The notes under the pieces were generated by a model that was not told the origin of the DNA, searched no databases, and worked only from the letters and a program-made list of their open reading frames with translations. A stretch of 64,000 nucleotides of DNA from an uncultured Pelagimonas sp. (GTDB lineage: Bacteria > Pseudomonadota > Alphaproteobacteria > Rhodobacterales > Rhodobacteraceae): NCBI RefSeq assembly GCF_947498515.1, contig NZ_CANMKO010000001.1:372001-436000 (forward strand). Reading direction: 5' to 3'. This document shows positions 27,338-36,576 of this stretch, piece by piece (positions within the stretch are counted from its first letter, which is position 1; each line of letters begins with the position of its first letter). The position numbers and the translations under genes are program-made.

Positions 27338-28624
27338 ATGGCTCTGGATCAGGACACCGGTATCGCGCAATACGACGCCCCCGAAAAAGACCTCTATGAA
27401 ATCGGCGAAATGCCCCCAATGGGCTATGTTCCCAAGAAGATGTATTCATGGGCCATTCGCCGCGATCGCCATGGTGAGCCGCTGCAATCCTTCCAAAAAG
27501 AGGTGGTCGACACATGGCAGGTCGACAGCCACGAAGTGCTGGTTTTGGTCATGGCTGCGGGCGTGAACTACAACGGTGTTTGGGCCGGTTTGGGCGAGCC
27601 AATTTCGCCGTTTGACGTGCACAAGCAAGACTACCACATCGCCGGTTCCGATGCCTCGGGCATCGTGTGGGCCGTTGGTGACAAAGTCAAAAACTGGAAG
27701 GTCGGCGACGAGGTTGTTATCCATTGTAATCAAGACGATGGCGACGATGAAGAGTGTAACGGCGGCGATCCGATGTTCTCTCCAACCCAGCGTATTTGGG
27801 GTTATGAGACCGGTGATGGCTCCTTCTCTCAGTTCACCCGCGTTCAGGCTCAGCAGCTGATGCCACGCCCCAAGCATCTGACTTGGGAAGAGGCGGCTTG
27901 CTACACGCTGACACTGGCCACTGCGTACCGTATGCTGTTCGGTCACCACCCTCATGAGCTTAAGCCGGGCCAAAACGTTCTGGTTTGGGGCGCGTCGGGC
28001 GGTCTTGGCTCTTATGCGATCCAGCTGGCCAACACAGCCGGTGCCAATGCGATTGGTGTGATTTCGGACGAAAGCAAGCGTGATTTTGTTCTGGCGCAGG
28101 GCGCTAAGGGCGTGATTAACCGCAAAGATTTCAACTGCTGGGGCCAATTGCCCACGGTGAACAGCCCCGAATATAACGCGTGGCTCAAAGAAGCCCGTAA
28201 GTTCGGCAAAGCCATCTGGGACATCACCGGCAAAGGCGTCAGCGTCGACATGGTGTTCGAACACCCGGGCGAAGCCACCTTCCCTGTGTCGACCCTCGTG
28301 GTGAAAAAGGGCGGTATCGTTGTGATCTGCGCCGGCACCTCCGGTTTCAACACAACCTTCGACGTGCGTTATATGTGGATGCACCAGAAGCGTTTGCAGG
28401 GCTCGCACTTTGCCAACCTGAAACAGGCTGCATCGGCGAACCGTCTGATGTGCGAACGTCGCCTTGACCCATGCATGTCCGAGGTCTTCCCATGGGAAGA
28501 AATTCCAGAGGCCCACATGAAAATGCTGCGCAACGAGCACAAGCCGGGTAACATGGCCGTGCTGGTTCAAGCCCCCACAACTGGGCTGCGTACATTTGAG
28601 GACGCGCTGGAAGCTAAGAAGTAA
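27338..28624 (+). CDS. ccr: Crotonyl-CoA carboxylase/reductase
   Basis: Medium-chain dehydrogenase family enzyme of 428 aa that reductively carboxylates crotonyl-CoA to ethylmalonyl-CoA with NADPH and CO2, the committed step of the ethylmalonyl-CoA pathway. MPPMGYVPKKMYSWAIRRDRHGEP is the diagnostic N-terminal stretch, and GASGGLGSYAIQL is the NADPH-binding Rossmann motif. GVNYNGVWAGLGEP marks the substrate pocket. AAGGAGG precedes the ATG; the open frame to 27173 upstream is leader. A terminator follows. Confidence 0.96.
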   Translation: MALDQDTGIAQYDAPEKDLYEIGEMPPMGYVPKKMYSWAIRRDRHGEPLQSFQKEVVDTWQVDSHEVLVLVMAAGVNYNGVWAGLGEPISPFDVHKQDYHIAGSDASGIVWAVGDKVKNWKVGDEVVIHCNQDDGDDEECNGGDPMFSPTQRIWGYETGDGSFSQFTRVQAQQLMPRPKHLTWEEAACYTLTLATAYRMLFGHHPHELKPGQNVLVWGASGGLGSYAIQLANTAGANAIGVISDESKRDFVLAQGAKGVINRKDFNCWGQLPTVNSPEYNAWLKEARKFGKAIWDITGKGVSVDMVFEHPGEATFPVSTLVVKKGGIVVICAGTSGFNTTFDVRYMWMHQKRLQGSHFANLKQAASANRLMCERRLDPCMSEVFPWEEIPEAHMKMLRNEHKPGNMAVLVQAPTTGLRTFEDALEAKK

Positions 28625-28645
28625 GCTTTCACACTGCTGATCTTG

Positions 28646-28690
28646 AAACGCCCGCGAATCACCATTTGGTGGCGCGGGCGTTTTTGTTTG
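28646..28690 (+). terminator. Rho-independent terminator after ccr
   Basis: A long hairpin with outer stem ACGCCCGCG / CGCGGGCGT and inner stem CACC / GGTG around an ATTT loop, followed by TTTTTGTTT. Confidence 0.93.
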
Positions 28691-28797
28691 ATAGATCGCA
28701 TTTTAGAAAACAATCACTTGGAGAAACGCCCCCTCGCAGTTTCTGGGGAGTGAGATTCCGTGAATATTAACCGTGATTGGCACATGCTATTGTTGAT

Positions 28798-28814
28798 TTA
28801 ATGGATCATTAACC
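28798..28814 (+). promoter_or_regulatory. CtrA-type site (TTAA-N7-TTAACC) before the luxR transcript
   Basis: TTAA-TGGATCA-TTAACC fits the full CtrA consensus TTAA-N7-TTAA(C) exactly, 20 bp upstream of the small ORF at 28835. A half-site TTAACC also occurs at 28767. CtrA is the cell-cycle/motility regulator of alphaproteobacteria, linked to quorum sensing in Roseobacters. The site is seen in sequence; its use is inferred. Confidence 0.6.
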
Positions 28815-28834
28815 TGCTATAAGAGAGACTTGAG

Positions 28835-29041
28835 ATGGGACAAGATTGGATACTGGACGTACTGGCTGACCTGAAAACTTTCGCTCGTGAAAATGGTATG
28901 CCGTCGCTTGCGGCGCAGCTAGATGACGCGAGCTTTGTTGCTCATGCCGAAATTGCGTCCCTTGCCGAAGAAAACGGGATTGGGCTTTTTGGAAAACGTG
29001 CCGCGCCTGGACAGGTTGATACAACGTTTGGAATCGGCTGA
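28835..29041 (+). CDS. Small ORF preceding and overlapping luxR
   Basis: A 68-aa ORF starting with GAGAGAC-TTGAG upstream. The product begins MGQDWILDVLADLKTFAREN and is a mostly helical, acidic protein without a signal peptide. Its last ~44 bases overlap the start of luxR in another frame, so it may couple translation of the regulator. I recall similar small proteins upstream of luxR-type genes in other Roseobacters but cannot confirm this here. Function unknown. Confidence 0.6.
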   Translation: MGQDWILDVLADLKTFARENGMPSLAAQLDDASFVAHAEIASLAEENGIGLFGKRAAPGQVDTTFGIG

Positions 29042-29708
29042 AGGGCTTGATGATCTACAGGTTGCGATCGAAGAGCTTCGTGACCAACTTGGTGTGGATC
29101 ATCTTGTATATCATTGGGTCAGCAGCAACGGTGAACAGTACGGTTGCGGGACCTATGATTTGGAATGGGTCAATCGCTATGTCGAAAAGGGCTACCTAAG
29201 AGTCGATCCCGTTATCCAAGGGTGTTACCAACGTTTTCACCCGGTTGACTGGAAGCGGCTGGATTGGTCCAGCAAAGCGGCCCGGCAATTGTTGCAAGAT
29301 GCAATCAAACATGGGGTCGGCAACCAAGGCTATTCAATTCCGATCAGGGGCCCTAACGGTCAGTTTGCCCTGTTCACGCTAAGCCACAATGCATCGGATG
29401 AGGATTGGGAGCAGTTTACCAACGATAATCGACGCGATCTGATCTTGATCGCTCATTACTTCAATCAAAAGGCGTTGGAACTAGAACCGGGGCGGAAGCC
29501 GGAACAGGCACAAGCGCTTTCGCCCAGAGAGATCGAAGCAATGACATTGTTGGCCGTCGGCTATAGCAGAGCCCAGGCCGCCGACACCCTGTCGATCTCT
29601 GAACATACATTGCGGGTCTATGTGGAAAGTGCGCGTTTCAAACTCGGCGCATTGAACACAACCCACGCAGTGGCCAAGGCGCTGAGCCGCGGTGTAATTG
29701 TGGTCTGA
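28998..29708 (+). CDS. luxR: LuxR-type quorum-sensing transcription regulator
   Basis: Acyl-homoserine-lactone receptor/activator of about 236 aa. The N-terminal autoinducer-binding domain includes HLVYHWVSS, RVDPVIQGCYQRFHPVDW (the Asp-Pro and Trp residues of the ligand pocket) and GNQGYSIPIRGPNGQFALF. The C-terminal helix-turn-helix includes LSPREIEAMTLLAVGYSRAQAAD and SISEHTLRVYVESARFKLG. The start is uncertain: GTG 28998 (LENVPRLDRL) fits the family best, with TTG 28989 or ATG 28923 as alternatives. It is followed by luxI on the same strand. Confidence 0.9.
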   Translation: MPRLDRLIQRLESAEGLDDLQVAIEELRDQLGVDHLVYHWVSSNGEQYGCGTYDLEWVNRYVEKGYLRVDPVIQGCYQRFHPVDWKRLDWSSKAARQLLQDAIKHGVGNQGYSIPIRGPNGQFALFTLSHNASDEDWEQFTNDNRRDLILIAHYFNQKALELEPGRKPEQAQALSPREIEAMTLLAVGYSRAQAADTLSISEHTLRVYVESARFKLGALNTTHAVAKALSRGVIVV

Positions 29709-29825
29709 ATGTGGCAGCATTCGGGCACAATTAAGGCTGTGGTAACCCTACCGTTCGCATTATTTTAACCTCGTTAACGGGCCAGACGGCAATCTCTCCT
29801 CATCACATCAACGAGGGGCAAACTC

Positions 29826-30491
29826 ATGATCCGTTACATTTACGCCGAAGACCTGAACAACTTTCCAAAGCTGGCACGCACCATGTTTGAAGACCGTGCC
29901 GATCAGTTCAAGACCCGTCTGGGTTGGGCTGTGACCGTTGACGAACGTGGCTTTGAGCGTGACGAATACGATGATGAGAACCCTCTCTATGTGATCTGGG
30001 AAAATGCCGATGGTAGCCATGGCGGCTCTATGCGCTTGCTGCCGACGACCGGTAAAACCATGGTCAACGACCACTTTGTTCACTTGACTGATGGCGTCCG
30101 CATCCAAAGCCCAATCATCTGGGAATGCACACGTTTTTGCCTATCTCGCGGTGCTACACCCGGTGTTGCCGCGGCACTGATGTTGGCCGGTGGCGAAGTG
30201 ATGAAAGAGTTTGGTGTAGAACACTATGTCGGTGTCTTTGACGCCCGTATGGTGCGGATTTATCGCCGCATTGGCTCTTCTCCTGAGGTTCTGGGTAGCG
30301 AAGGTGAAGGCCGCGAACGTATCAGCGTTGGGTTGTGGGAATTTTCGGCCGAAGCACAGGCCTCGGTTGCCAAAAGCGCCGGTATCACGCCTGATATGTC
30401 CAAGCGTTGGTTCGAATTGTCCTTTGGTGCCTCGGTTTCGCTCAACGAGCAAGCCAATCCGTTTCTGGCCAACCTGACGGCCGCCGCCTAA
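29826..30491 (+). CDS. luxI: Acyl-homoserine-lactone synthase
   Basis: LuxI-family autoinducer synthase of 221 aa, cytoplasmic, which joins S-adenosylmethionine to an acyl-ACP. Conserved positions visible: Arg and Phe in ARTMFEDRADQFKTRLGW, the acidic DEYDDENPLYVI block, SMRLLPTTG with the invariant Arg, and WECTRFCLSRG with Glu and Arg. AGGGG-type ribosome site (CGAGGGGC) precedes the ATG. It is 117 bases after luxR, and no lux box was recognised in the gap. The acyl chain made cannot be predicted. Confidence 0.95.
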   Translation: MIRYIYAEDLNNFPKLARTMFEDRADQFKTRLGWAVTVDERGFERDEYDDENPLYVIWENADGSHGGSMRLLPTTGKTMVNDHFVHLTDGVRIQSPIIWECTRFCLSRGATPGVAAALMLAGGEVMKEFGVEHYVGVFDARMVRIYRRIGSSPEVLGSEGEGRERISVGLWEFSAEAQASVAKSAGITPDMSKRWFELSFGASVSLNEQANPFLANLTAAA

Positions 30492-30522
30492 GTAGCCCAT
30501 CCAAACACCCCGCATGTGACCG

Positions 30523-30545
30523 GCGCGTGAGCAATGCTCGCGCGC
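30523..30545 (+). terminator. Possible terminator hairpin after luxI
   Basis: A 10-bp stem (GCGCGTGAGC / GCTCGCGCGC) with an AAT loop, 32 bases after luxI. No T-run follows, so it may be only an RNA-end stabiliser. Confidence 0.35.
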
Positions 30546-30603
30546 TTGGTGTTTGTAGCGCTTTGATCTGGCGTCCCAAGTGCCCCGCATATAGGGTGCG
30601 CGC

Positions 30604-32142
30604 ATGACAGCACTCTCAATCATTTTTTCCGAAGATCAGGCCCTTGCCCATGACCGCGTCGCTGACATGTTACGCGAGGCGGGCGTTGATTTGGATAATG
30701 GAATCGCTGGACCTTCCAATGATGGCCCCGGCCGGGTGATGGCCCTTATGGGCAAGGCCGGGAGCGGCAAAACGCTTTTGTTGGCCGAATTGGTCAAAGC
30801 CCTTGAAAACGCGGGTGTTGGCATCGTTTCAGGCGACTACGAATCCAAAAGTAGCCGTGAAAAACGTACACTTGCGGTGCTTGCCCCAACCAACAAAGCG
30901 GCATTTGTTTTGCGCACGCGCGGCGTGCCAGCGACCACTATTCACCGCATTCTATACACACCCGTTTACGACCCGGAATTTGAACGGGTGGCGGAATGGT
31001 TGATGGGCAACGATGACCAGCCCGAGATTGAAGGCCTAAGCGACGAAGCCCTTGAACGTGCCAAAAACAGCTACGAGTTGCACAAGTCGATACCGGCGGC
31101 TTTGGCTGCGGCGGGCCTGCGTGGGTCCGACTTTATCACCGGCTGGAAGCGGCGCGATGATCCGTTGGATATTGGGTTTGTTGATGAGTCCTCAATGTTG
31201 GATGATCGCCAATTCGAAGACCTAAAAGAAATCTTCCCAAATCTGGTGCTTTTTGGTGATCCGGCTCAGCTTCCGCCTGTTAATCAATCGGGCGAAATGG
31301 TGTTCGAAAAGATCAAAGATAGCCAAAAACTTGAGCTGCACCGGGTTCACCGCCAAGAGGCTGACAATCCGATTCTTGATCTGGCCCACGCCTTGGCGGA
31401 TCCGCATCTCGGTTTTGACGATTTTGAGCATATGATCGAAGAAGCATCGCGCAAAGATGACCGTGTTGTCTATGCGCAGCGGGTTGAAGTTGACCATATG
31501 GCGCGTTCACCGGTGTTGGTCTGGCGCAATGCCACGCGGATTCGTTTGATCACGGCCTTTCGTGCCGTGCATGGCGCACCAGATACCGAGCTTTTGCCGG
31601 GCGAACCGTTGATCTGTGATGGGATCGAACTGCCCCTGAAGCACCGAAAAAAGCGGCTCGACCTTGAGGCGCGTGGCCTAATCAAAGGGGCGCAGGTGGT
31701 CTATCTTGGGCCGGGGCGTAAACCGGGGTTTTCACGCCTTCATGTGATGGGGGCGATAGAGCCTCAGGTCTCAGCCGCATCTATTGTTAAAATTGAAAAA
31801 CCTGAGGAAGCAGAACCGTTTATCCCCTTTGCCGCCCGCATGGGCGCGACGTTTTTGCATGGGGCCGCAGTAACGATTCACAAGTCGCAAGGCAGCCAGT
31901 GGGAAAATGTTCAGGTGTTTGCGCCCGATCTTTATGCGGCGGCGCGTATGGGCCGGTCCGAGGCAGGGCAGCCATTGTGGAAACGCCTTGCCTATGTGGC
32001 GATTACGCGGGCGTCGGAACGGTTGTATTGGGTGGTGCGCAATCGGTTGTCTAAACCCTCTGGTCCGCTCCAAATCGATGATCTCGGCGGAACCCCAGCG
32101 CCTTTGGCGCTGGAGCCCCAAACCGAGATTGACGGGTTATAA
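30604..32142 (+). CDS. RecD-like/UvrD-family ATP-dependent DNA helicase
   Basis: Superfamily 1 helicase of 512 aa. Walker A GKAGSGKT is near residues 51-58, VLAPTNKAAF is motif Ia, DESSM the Walker B/DExx-type motif, GDPAQLPPV motif III, and the C-terminal UvrD_C_2 region has HKSQGSQWENV and YVAITRASERLYWV (motifs V and VI). Resembles the RecD/AAA_30 type used in repair or mobile-element functions but lacks RecD-specific partners nearby. It overlaps the tail of the convergent oxidoreductase gene by 6 bases. Confidence 0.88.
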   Translation: MTALSIIFSEDQALAHDRVADMLREAGVDLDNGIAGPSNDGPGRVMALMGKAGSGKTLLLAELVKALENAGVGIVSGDYESKSSREKRTLAVLAPTNKAAFVLRTRGVPATTIHRILYTPVYDPEFERVAEWLMGNDDQPEIEGLSDEALERAKNSYELHKSIPAALAAAGLRGSDFITGWKRRDDPLDIGFVDESSMLDDRQFEDLKEIFPNLVLFGDPAQLPPVNQSGEMVFEKIKDSQKLELHRVHRQEADNPILDLAHALADPHLGFDDFEHMIEEASRKDDRVVYAQRVEVDHMARSPVLVWRNATRIRLITAFRAVHGAPDTELLPGEPLICDGIELPLKHRKKRLDLEARGLIKGAQVVYLGPGRKPGFSRLHVMGAIEPQVSAASIVKIEKPEEAEPFIPFAARMGATFLHGAAVTIHKSQGSQWENVQVFAPDLYAAARMGRSEAGQPLWKRLAYVAITRASERLYWVVRNRLSKPSGPLQIDDLGGTPAPLALEPQTEIDGL

Positions 32143-33150
32143 GGCGACGATCTGCTTGCCGGTATTGCCGCCTTTGAGCATGGAGATGAACGCGGTTGGC
32201 ATATTGTCCAACCCCTGTGCCACGTCTTCCAAATGCTTGATCTCGCCGGACAAAACCTTGGCCGGAATATCGGTCAAGAACTCGGGGTAGTCGTCCCAAT
32301 GATCAAAGATGATAAAGCCCGAAACATGCAGGCGTTTGACAAGGATCGAGCGCCACATCATCGGCAGTCGATCTTGCGACTCCTCAACACCACCATACCA
32401 AGAAATCATCCCACATACCGGAATGCGTCCGCCGACGTTCATCAAAGGCAAGGTTGCCTCAAGGATCTTGCCGCCAACGTTTTCCCAATAGATATCAACT
32501 CCATCTGGGGCCAATTCGGCCAAATCTTTGCGCAAATCGGCGGCGGTTTCATAGGCACGGTGATCCAGAGCGGCGTCAAACCCAAAGGTTTCCGTGGCGA
32601 TGCGGCATTTTTCGGCCCCGCCGGCGATCGCGATGGTGCGCAGACCGGCGGCCTTGGCTAGTTGGCCAACCATGGCCCCGACCGGACCCGTTGCCGCCGC
32701 CACGACCAAGGTTTCGTCGGCTTGCGGTCGGCCGTATTTGCGCAGTCCCGTCCAGGCGGTGAAACCGGGCATGCCCAATGCACCTAGAAACAAGGACGGG
32801 GGCACCTCGGCGGGCAACACACGTGCCTCGGCAGCCTTGACCACGGCGTGGCTGGCCCAACCGGTCATGCCCGTTGCCAAATCACCGACCTTAAACCCAT
32901 CGGCCTTTGAGGCGATCACCCGCCCGACACCTTGGCCTGTCATCGTTTCGCCAATCGCTACCGAGGGGGCATAGCTTTGGACATCATCCATGCGGCCACG
33001 CATATAGGGGTCTAGCGACAAGTGGCTGGTTTCGATGACAATTTCGCCCTCGACTGGCTCTGGTACCGGGCCAGTTTCAAGGCTGAAATCTTCTGGCACC
33101 GGGTCGCCCTTGGGACGGCGCGCCAAGGCAATGCGTTGCATGTCGGTCAT
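32137..33150 (-). CDS. NADP-dependent oxidoreductase, CurA/leukotriene B4 dehydrogenase type
   Basis: Medium-chain reductase family enzyme of 337 aa reducing alpha,beta-unsaturated carbonyls. RPKGDPVPEDFSLETG near the start, MRGRMDDVQSY, MTGWASH and the NADP Rossmann motif AATGPVGAMVGQLAK (around residues 151-165) are the CurA-type marks; no zinc ligands are apparent. It overlaps the 3' end of the helicase gene by 6 bases. Upstream it is divergent from the acyl-CoA ligase operon, which suggests but does not prove a shared role in unusual acid breakdown. Confidence 0.85.
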   Translation of the reverse strand: MTDMQRIALARRPKGDPVPEDFSLETGPVPEPVEGEIVIETSHLSLDPYMRGRMDDVQSYAPSVAIGETMTGQGVGRVIASKADGFKVGDLATGMTGWASHAVVKAAEARVLPAEVPPSLFLGALGMPGFTAWTGLRKYGRPQADETLVVAAATGPVGAMVGQLAKAAGLRTIAIAGGAEKCRIATETFGFDAALDHRAYETAADLRKDLAELAPDGVDIYWENVGGKILEATLPLMNVGGRIPVCGMISWYGGVEESQDRLPMMWRSILVKRLHVSGFIIFDHWDDYPEFLTDIPAKVLSGEIKHLEDVAQGLDNMPTAFISMLKGGNTGKQIVAL

Positions 33151-33258
33151 AAATCCCCCTACGTCACGAAGTGTTATTCAGGTGCAAAACCTGTTGCCTT
33201 TGGTCGCTTGGTTTTGCCACTCTGTTTGCAAACATAGCAGACGGCAGGGGAGAGTCAG

Positions 33259-34896
33259 ATGCAAGGCATGATGATGCAGATGCCGCTACGTATTATCGAG
33301 ATTCTACGATATGCGAGCGAAGTTCATCCAGAAGGTGAAATCGTTTCGGTGCGGACCGAAGGTGACATTCATCGCGAAACCTATTCAGAAGCGTACCAGC
33401 GAAGCGCACAATTGGCCCATGGTCTCAAAGGGTTAGGCGTCGGAGATGGCGACCGAGTTGCGACGTTGGCGTGGAACGGCTATCGCCATTTTGAGCTATA
33501 CTATGCGATCTCGGGCATGGGGGCAGTGTGTCATACCATCAACCCGCGCTTGTCGGCCGAACAGATGCTTTACATTATCGGTCACGCCGAAGATCAGGTC
33601 TTGTTTGTTGATTTGACCTTTGTGCCGATCCTCGAAGCCTTGGCCGATCACCTACCATCGGGTTTGAAGCTTGTTGTGATGACGGATCGGGCGCATATGC
33701 CCGAAAGCCCGCTGACTTTGCTCTGCTACGAAGAGCTTTTGGATGGGCAGCCCGACACCTACGATTGGCCGCTGGTCGATGAAAATGCCGCGTCGGGACT
33801 GTGCTACACATCCGGGACAACCGGGCATCCCAAGGGCGCGCTTTATTCGCATCGATCAACCGTTTTGCACGCCTTTATGGTCGCGATTGCCGTACCAAAA
33901 TCCCTGCATGAAGGTGCGCGGATCTTGCCCGTTGTGCCGATGTTCCACGTCAATTCCTGGGGCTTGCCCTATGCGGCCCCGCTTGTCGGAGCGTCCTTGA
34001 TCATGCCGGGGCCTAGGCTTGATGGCGTGTCGCTCTTTGATCTGATGGAGGTCGAACAGGTCACCGCAAGCTGGGGTGTTCCTACAGTGTGGTTGGGACT
34101 TCGCGGTGAAATGGCTCAGCGTGACGCGGTTCCTGCGCAGCTGGAACAGCTTGTGGTCGGCGGATCGGCGGCGGCGCGCGACATGATAACCTTCTTTGAA
34201 GACAAGGGGATAGACGTTTGTCACGCTTGGGGCATGACAGAGATGAGCCCGATTGGAACCCAAGCCCAACTGTCGCGCCCGATGGCCGACTTACCGGAAA
34301 AAACCAAGATCGATTACAAATGTACCCAAGGCCGCCGGGTCTTTGGTGTCGACATGAAAATCGTCGATGAAACGGGCGCGCGGCTCCCCCATGATGGCAC
34401 GGCCGTCGGTGAATTATACGTCCGGGGCAACGCTGTGATTTCCGGGTATTTCAACAACGAAGAGGCCTCGAACGCGGCGATGGATGCCGAGGGTTGGTTT
34501 GGCACAGGCGATGTTGCAAGTATCGACGACAAAGGGTTCTTGTCGCTTCAGGATCGGTCCAAGGACCTGATCAAATCGGGGGGCGAATGGATCAGCTCGA
34601 TTGATCTTGAAAACATGGCCCTTGCGCATCCCAAGGTTGCCAATTGCGCCGTGATCGCCATTGCACACCCGAAATGGGATGAACGCCCGCTTTTGGTTGT
34701 TGTGCCTGTTGAGGTTGATGATCCGCCCGATCTGGCCGACATTCATGAGATGATGCTAGAACATGTTGCGCGCTGGCAATTGCCCGACGATATGGTTTTG
34801 ACCGATGCCCTGCCTTTGACGGCGACGGGTAAGGTTTCAAAGCTGACCCTGCGCAAAACCTTTGGCGATCATGTTCTGCCTGATCTTGCCGGATGA
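33259..34896 (+). CDS. AMP-forming fatty acid/organic acid--CoA ligase
   Basis: Acyl-adenylate enzyme of 545 aa that activates a carboxylic acid to its CoA ester. The AMP-binding signature [12 protein letters not shown] is around residues 186-197, GMTEMSP is the A5-like motif and [30 protein letters not shown] contains the A7/A8 region with the catalytic loop; TATGKVSK is the C-terminal lysine motif. It is of the AlkK/DmdB-like subgroup. It is the first of five overlapping genes (ligase, MaoC, ACAD, APH kinase, thioesterase). The acid substrate is unknown. Confidence 0.9.
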   Translation: MQGMMMQMPLRIIEILRYASEVHPEGEIVSVRTEGDIHRETYSEAYQRSAQLAHGLKGLGVGDGDRVATLAWNGYRHFELYYAISGMGAVCHTINPRLSAEQMLYIIGHAEDQVLFVDLTFVPILEALADHLPSGLKLVVMTDRAHMPESPLTLLCYEELLDGQPDTYDWPLVDENAASGLCYTSGTTGHPKGALYSHRSTVLHAFMVAIAVPKSLHEGARILPVVPMFHVNSWGLPYAAPLVGASLIMPGPRLDGVSLFDLMEVEQVTASWGVPTVWLGLRGEMAQRDAVPAQLEQLVVGGSAAARDMITFFEDKGIDVCHAWGMTEMSPIGTQAQLSRPMADLPEKTKIDYKCTQGRRVFGVDMKIVDETGARLPHDGTAVGELYVRGNAVISGYFNNEEASNAAMDAEGWFGTGDVASIDDKGFLSLQDRSKDLIKSGGEWISSIDLENMALAHPKVANCAVIAIAHPKWDERPLLVVVPVEVDDPPDLADIHEMMLEHVARWQLPDDMVLTDALPLTATGKVSKLTLRKTFGDHVLPDLAG

Positions 34897-35336
34897 TACA
34901 TGACGATCTGCGGGCGTTGCCCGAGCAAGTAACGGATTGGGTGGCATTGGATGCGCAAAAGGTAAAAGCCTTTGCCGATGCCACCGAAGATTGGCAGTTC
35001 ATTCACCTTGATGAGGCCCGCGCCGCCGAAGAAACGCCGTTTGGCGGGGCCATCGCGCATGGGTTTTTGACCCTGTCGATGCTGTCGATGATGTCCTATC
35101 AGGTGGTGCCCGAATTGCCAGGCGTGCGCGCCAGTATCAACTATGGCTTTGATCGCATTCGCTTTATTTCTCCGGTGCGCGTTGGCGCGCGGGTCCGGGG
35201 CAGGTTTGTCGTGGCCTCGGTTGACGAAGGTGAAGGGTGGCTTGCCGTTCATTGGGATGTCACGGTCGAAATTGAAAATCAAAGCCGCCCGGCCTTGGCG
35301 GCACAGTGGATCACCCGTCTGGAATTGGAGACATAA
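34893..35336 (+). CDS. MaoC-type enoyl-CoA hydratase
   Basis: Hot-dog fold hydratase of 147 aa of the R-specific MaoC family. The hydratase motif ATEDWQFIHLDEARAAETP-like region is seen as DATEDWQFIHLD with the catalytic Asp and His, then GGAIAHGFLTLSML. The ATG overlaps the ligase stop by 4 bases (ATGA), and one base follows before the acyl-CoA dehydrogenase start, so translation is coupled. It would hydrate the enoyl-CoA made by the next gene. Confidence 0.9.
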   Translation: MIHDDLRALPEQVTDWVALDAQKVKAFADATEDWQFIHLDEARAAEETPFGGAIAHGFLTLSMLSMMSYQVVPELPGVRASINYGFDRIRFISPVRVGARVRGRFVVASVDEGEGWLAVHWDVTVEIENQSRPALAAQWITRLELET

Positions 35337-35337
35337 G

Positions 35338-36573
35338 ATGGATCTTGGAGTAACAGACCGGGTACGCCCGTTGATCGAAGCGGTGCGCCGCATGGTCGAA
35401 GATGACATCGCGCCGCTGGACACGGAATTTCACGCCGAGGTTGGTAAACACCCCTCGGGTGATCGTTTCCAACACACCGACCGACAATTGGAAATCTTGA
35501 ACGGTCTCAAGGCCTTGGCCCGTGAACGGGGGCTTTGGAACTTTTGGCTCACCGATAGTGATCGCGGCTATGGCCTTAGCACAGTGGAATACGCCTATCT
35601 GGCCGAGGAAATGGGCAAGGTTGGCATAGCCGCCGAGGTGTTCAACTGCAACGCGCCCGATACCGGAAACATGGAAGTGCTGGAACGCTATGGCGCGGAT
35701 TGGATGAAGGAGCGCTGGCTGACGCCCTTGCTCAACGGTGACATCCGCTCGGCCTATGTTATGACGGAGCCGGATGTGGCCTCGTCCGATGCGGCGCAAT
35801 TGGCATTTGAGGCGCGGCGTGACGGCGATGATTATGTTCTAAATGGCGAAAAATGGTGGATCAGCGGGGCAGGGGACCCGCGCTGCAAAGTCTATATTTT
35901 GATGGCCTGCACCGACCCGGAGGCCGCCAAACATAGCCGTCACACCATGTTTGTTATGGATGCCGATACGCCGGGGATCGAGGTGCTGCGCCCGATGCAT
36001 GTCTTTGGCCAAGATGATGCGCCACACGGGCACATGCACCTGCGATTCACCAATGTCCGCATCCCGGCGCGCAATGTGATTTTGGGCGAAGCCCGTGGGT
36101 TTGAGGTTGCTCAAGGGCGGCTTGGCCCCGGTCGCATCCACCACTGTATGCGCGCGATTGGTCAGGCGGAAAAAGCCTTGGACATGATGTGCAAACGCGG
36201 CCTCGAGCGCGAGGCATTTGGCAAGCGGATTGCCGATCTCGGGGCCAATTACGACATCATCGCCAATGCCCGAATGGAGATCGAGATGGCGCGCCTTTTG
36301 TGCCTCAAGGCTGCGTGGATGATGGATAGCGCCGGGGTCCGCGCCGCTCAGCCGTGGATTTCCAAGATCAAGGTGGTTGCGCCTTTGATGGCGGGCAAAG
36401 TCATTGACGAGGCCATGCAATTGCACGGTGCTGCGGGCATTTCGCAAGACACCACGTTGGCTTCGATGTGGACCCATGTGCGCACCTTGCGGTTTGCCGA
36501 CGGTCCGGACGCGGTGCACCGTCGTCAAGTCGCCCGGGCCGAGCTGCGCAAGCATTCAAATCAGGCAGGGTAA
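35338..36573 (+). CDS. Acyl-CoA dehydrogenase, ACAD10/11-like
   Basis: FAD enzyme of 411 aa. FWLTDSDRGYGLSTVEYAYLAEEMGKVGIAAEVFNCNAPDTGNME is shared with the ACAD10/ACAD11 branch; MTEPDVASSDA is the FAD/substrate motif, NGEKWWISGAGDPRC the conserved core, and GRIHHCMRAIGQAEKA the C-terminal fold. The ATG at 35338 directly follows the MaoC stop (TAAGATG). In animals this family is fused to an APH kinase domain; here the kinase is the next separate gene. It is likely to act on 4-hydroxyacyl-CoA-derived intermediates (inference). Confidence 0.9.
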   Translation: MDLGVTDRVRPLIEAVRRMVEDDIAPLDTEFHAEVGKHPSGDRFQHTDRQLEILNGLKALARERGLWNFWLTDSDRGYGLSTVEYAYLAEEMGKVGIAAEVFNCNAPDTGNMEVLERYGADWMKERWLTPLLNGDIRSAYVMTEPDVASSDAAQLAFEARRDGDDYVLNGEKWWISGAGDPRCKVYILMACTDPEAAKHSRHTMFVMDADTPGIEVLRPMHVFGQDDAPHGHMHLRFTNVRIPARNVILGEARGFEVAQGRLGPGRIHHCMRAIGQAEKALDMMCKRGLEREAFGKRIADLGANYDIIANARMEIEMARLLCLKAAWMMDSAGVRAAQPWISKIKVVAPLMAGKVIDEAMQLHGAAGISQDTTLASMWTHVRTLRFADGPDAVHRRQVARAELRKHSNQAG

Positions 36574-36576
36574 GCG

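Noticed and set aside
29765-29777. TTAA-N5-TTAA upstream of luxI as a CtrA site
   Set aside because: Spacing is 5, not 7 bases; not counted as a consensus site.
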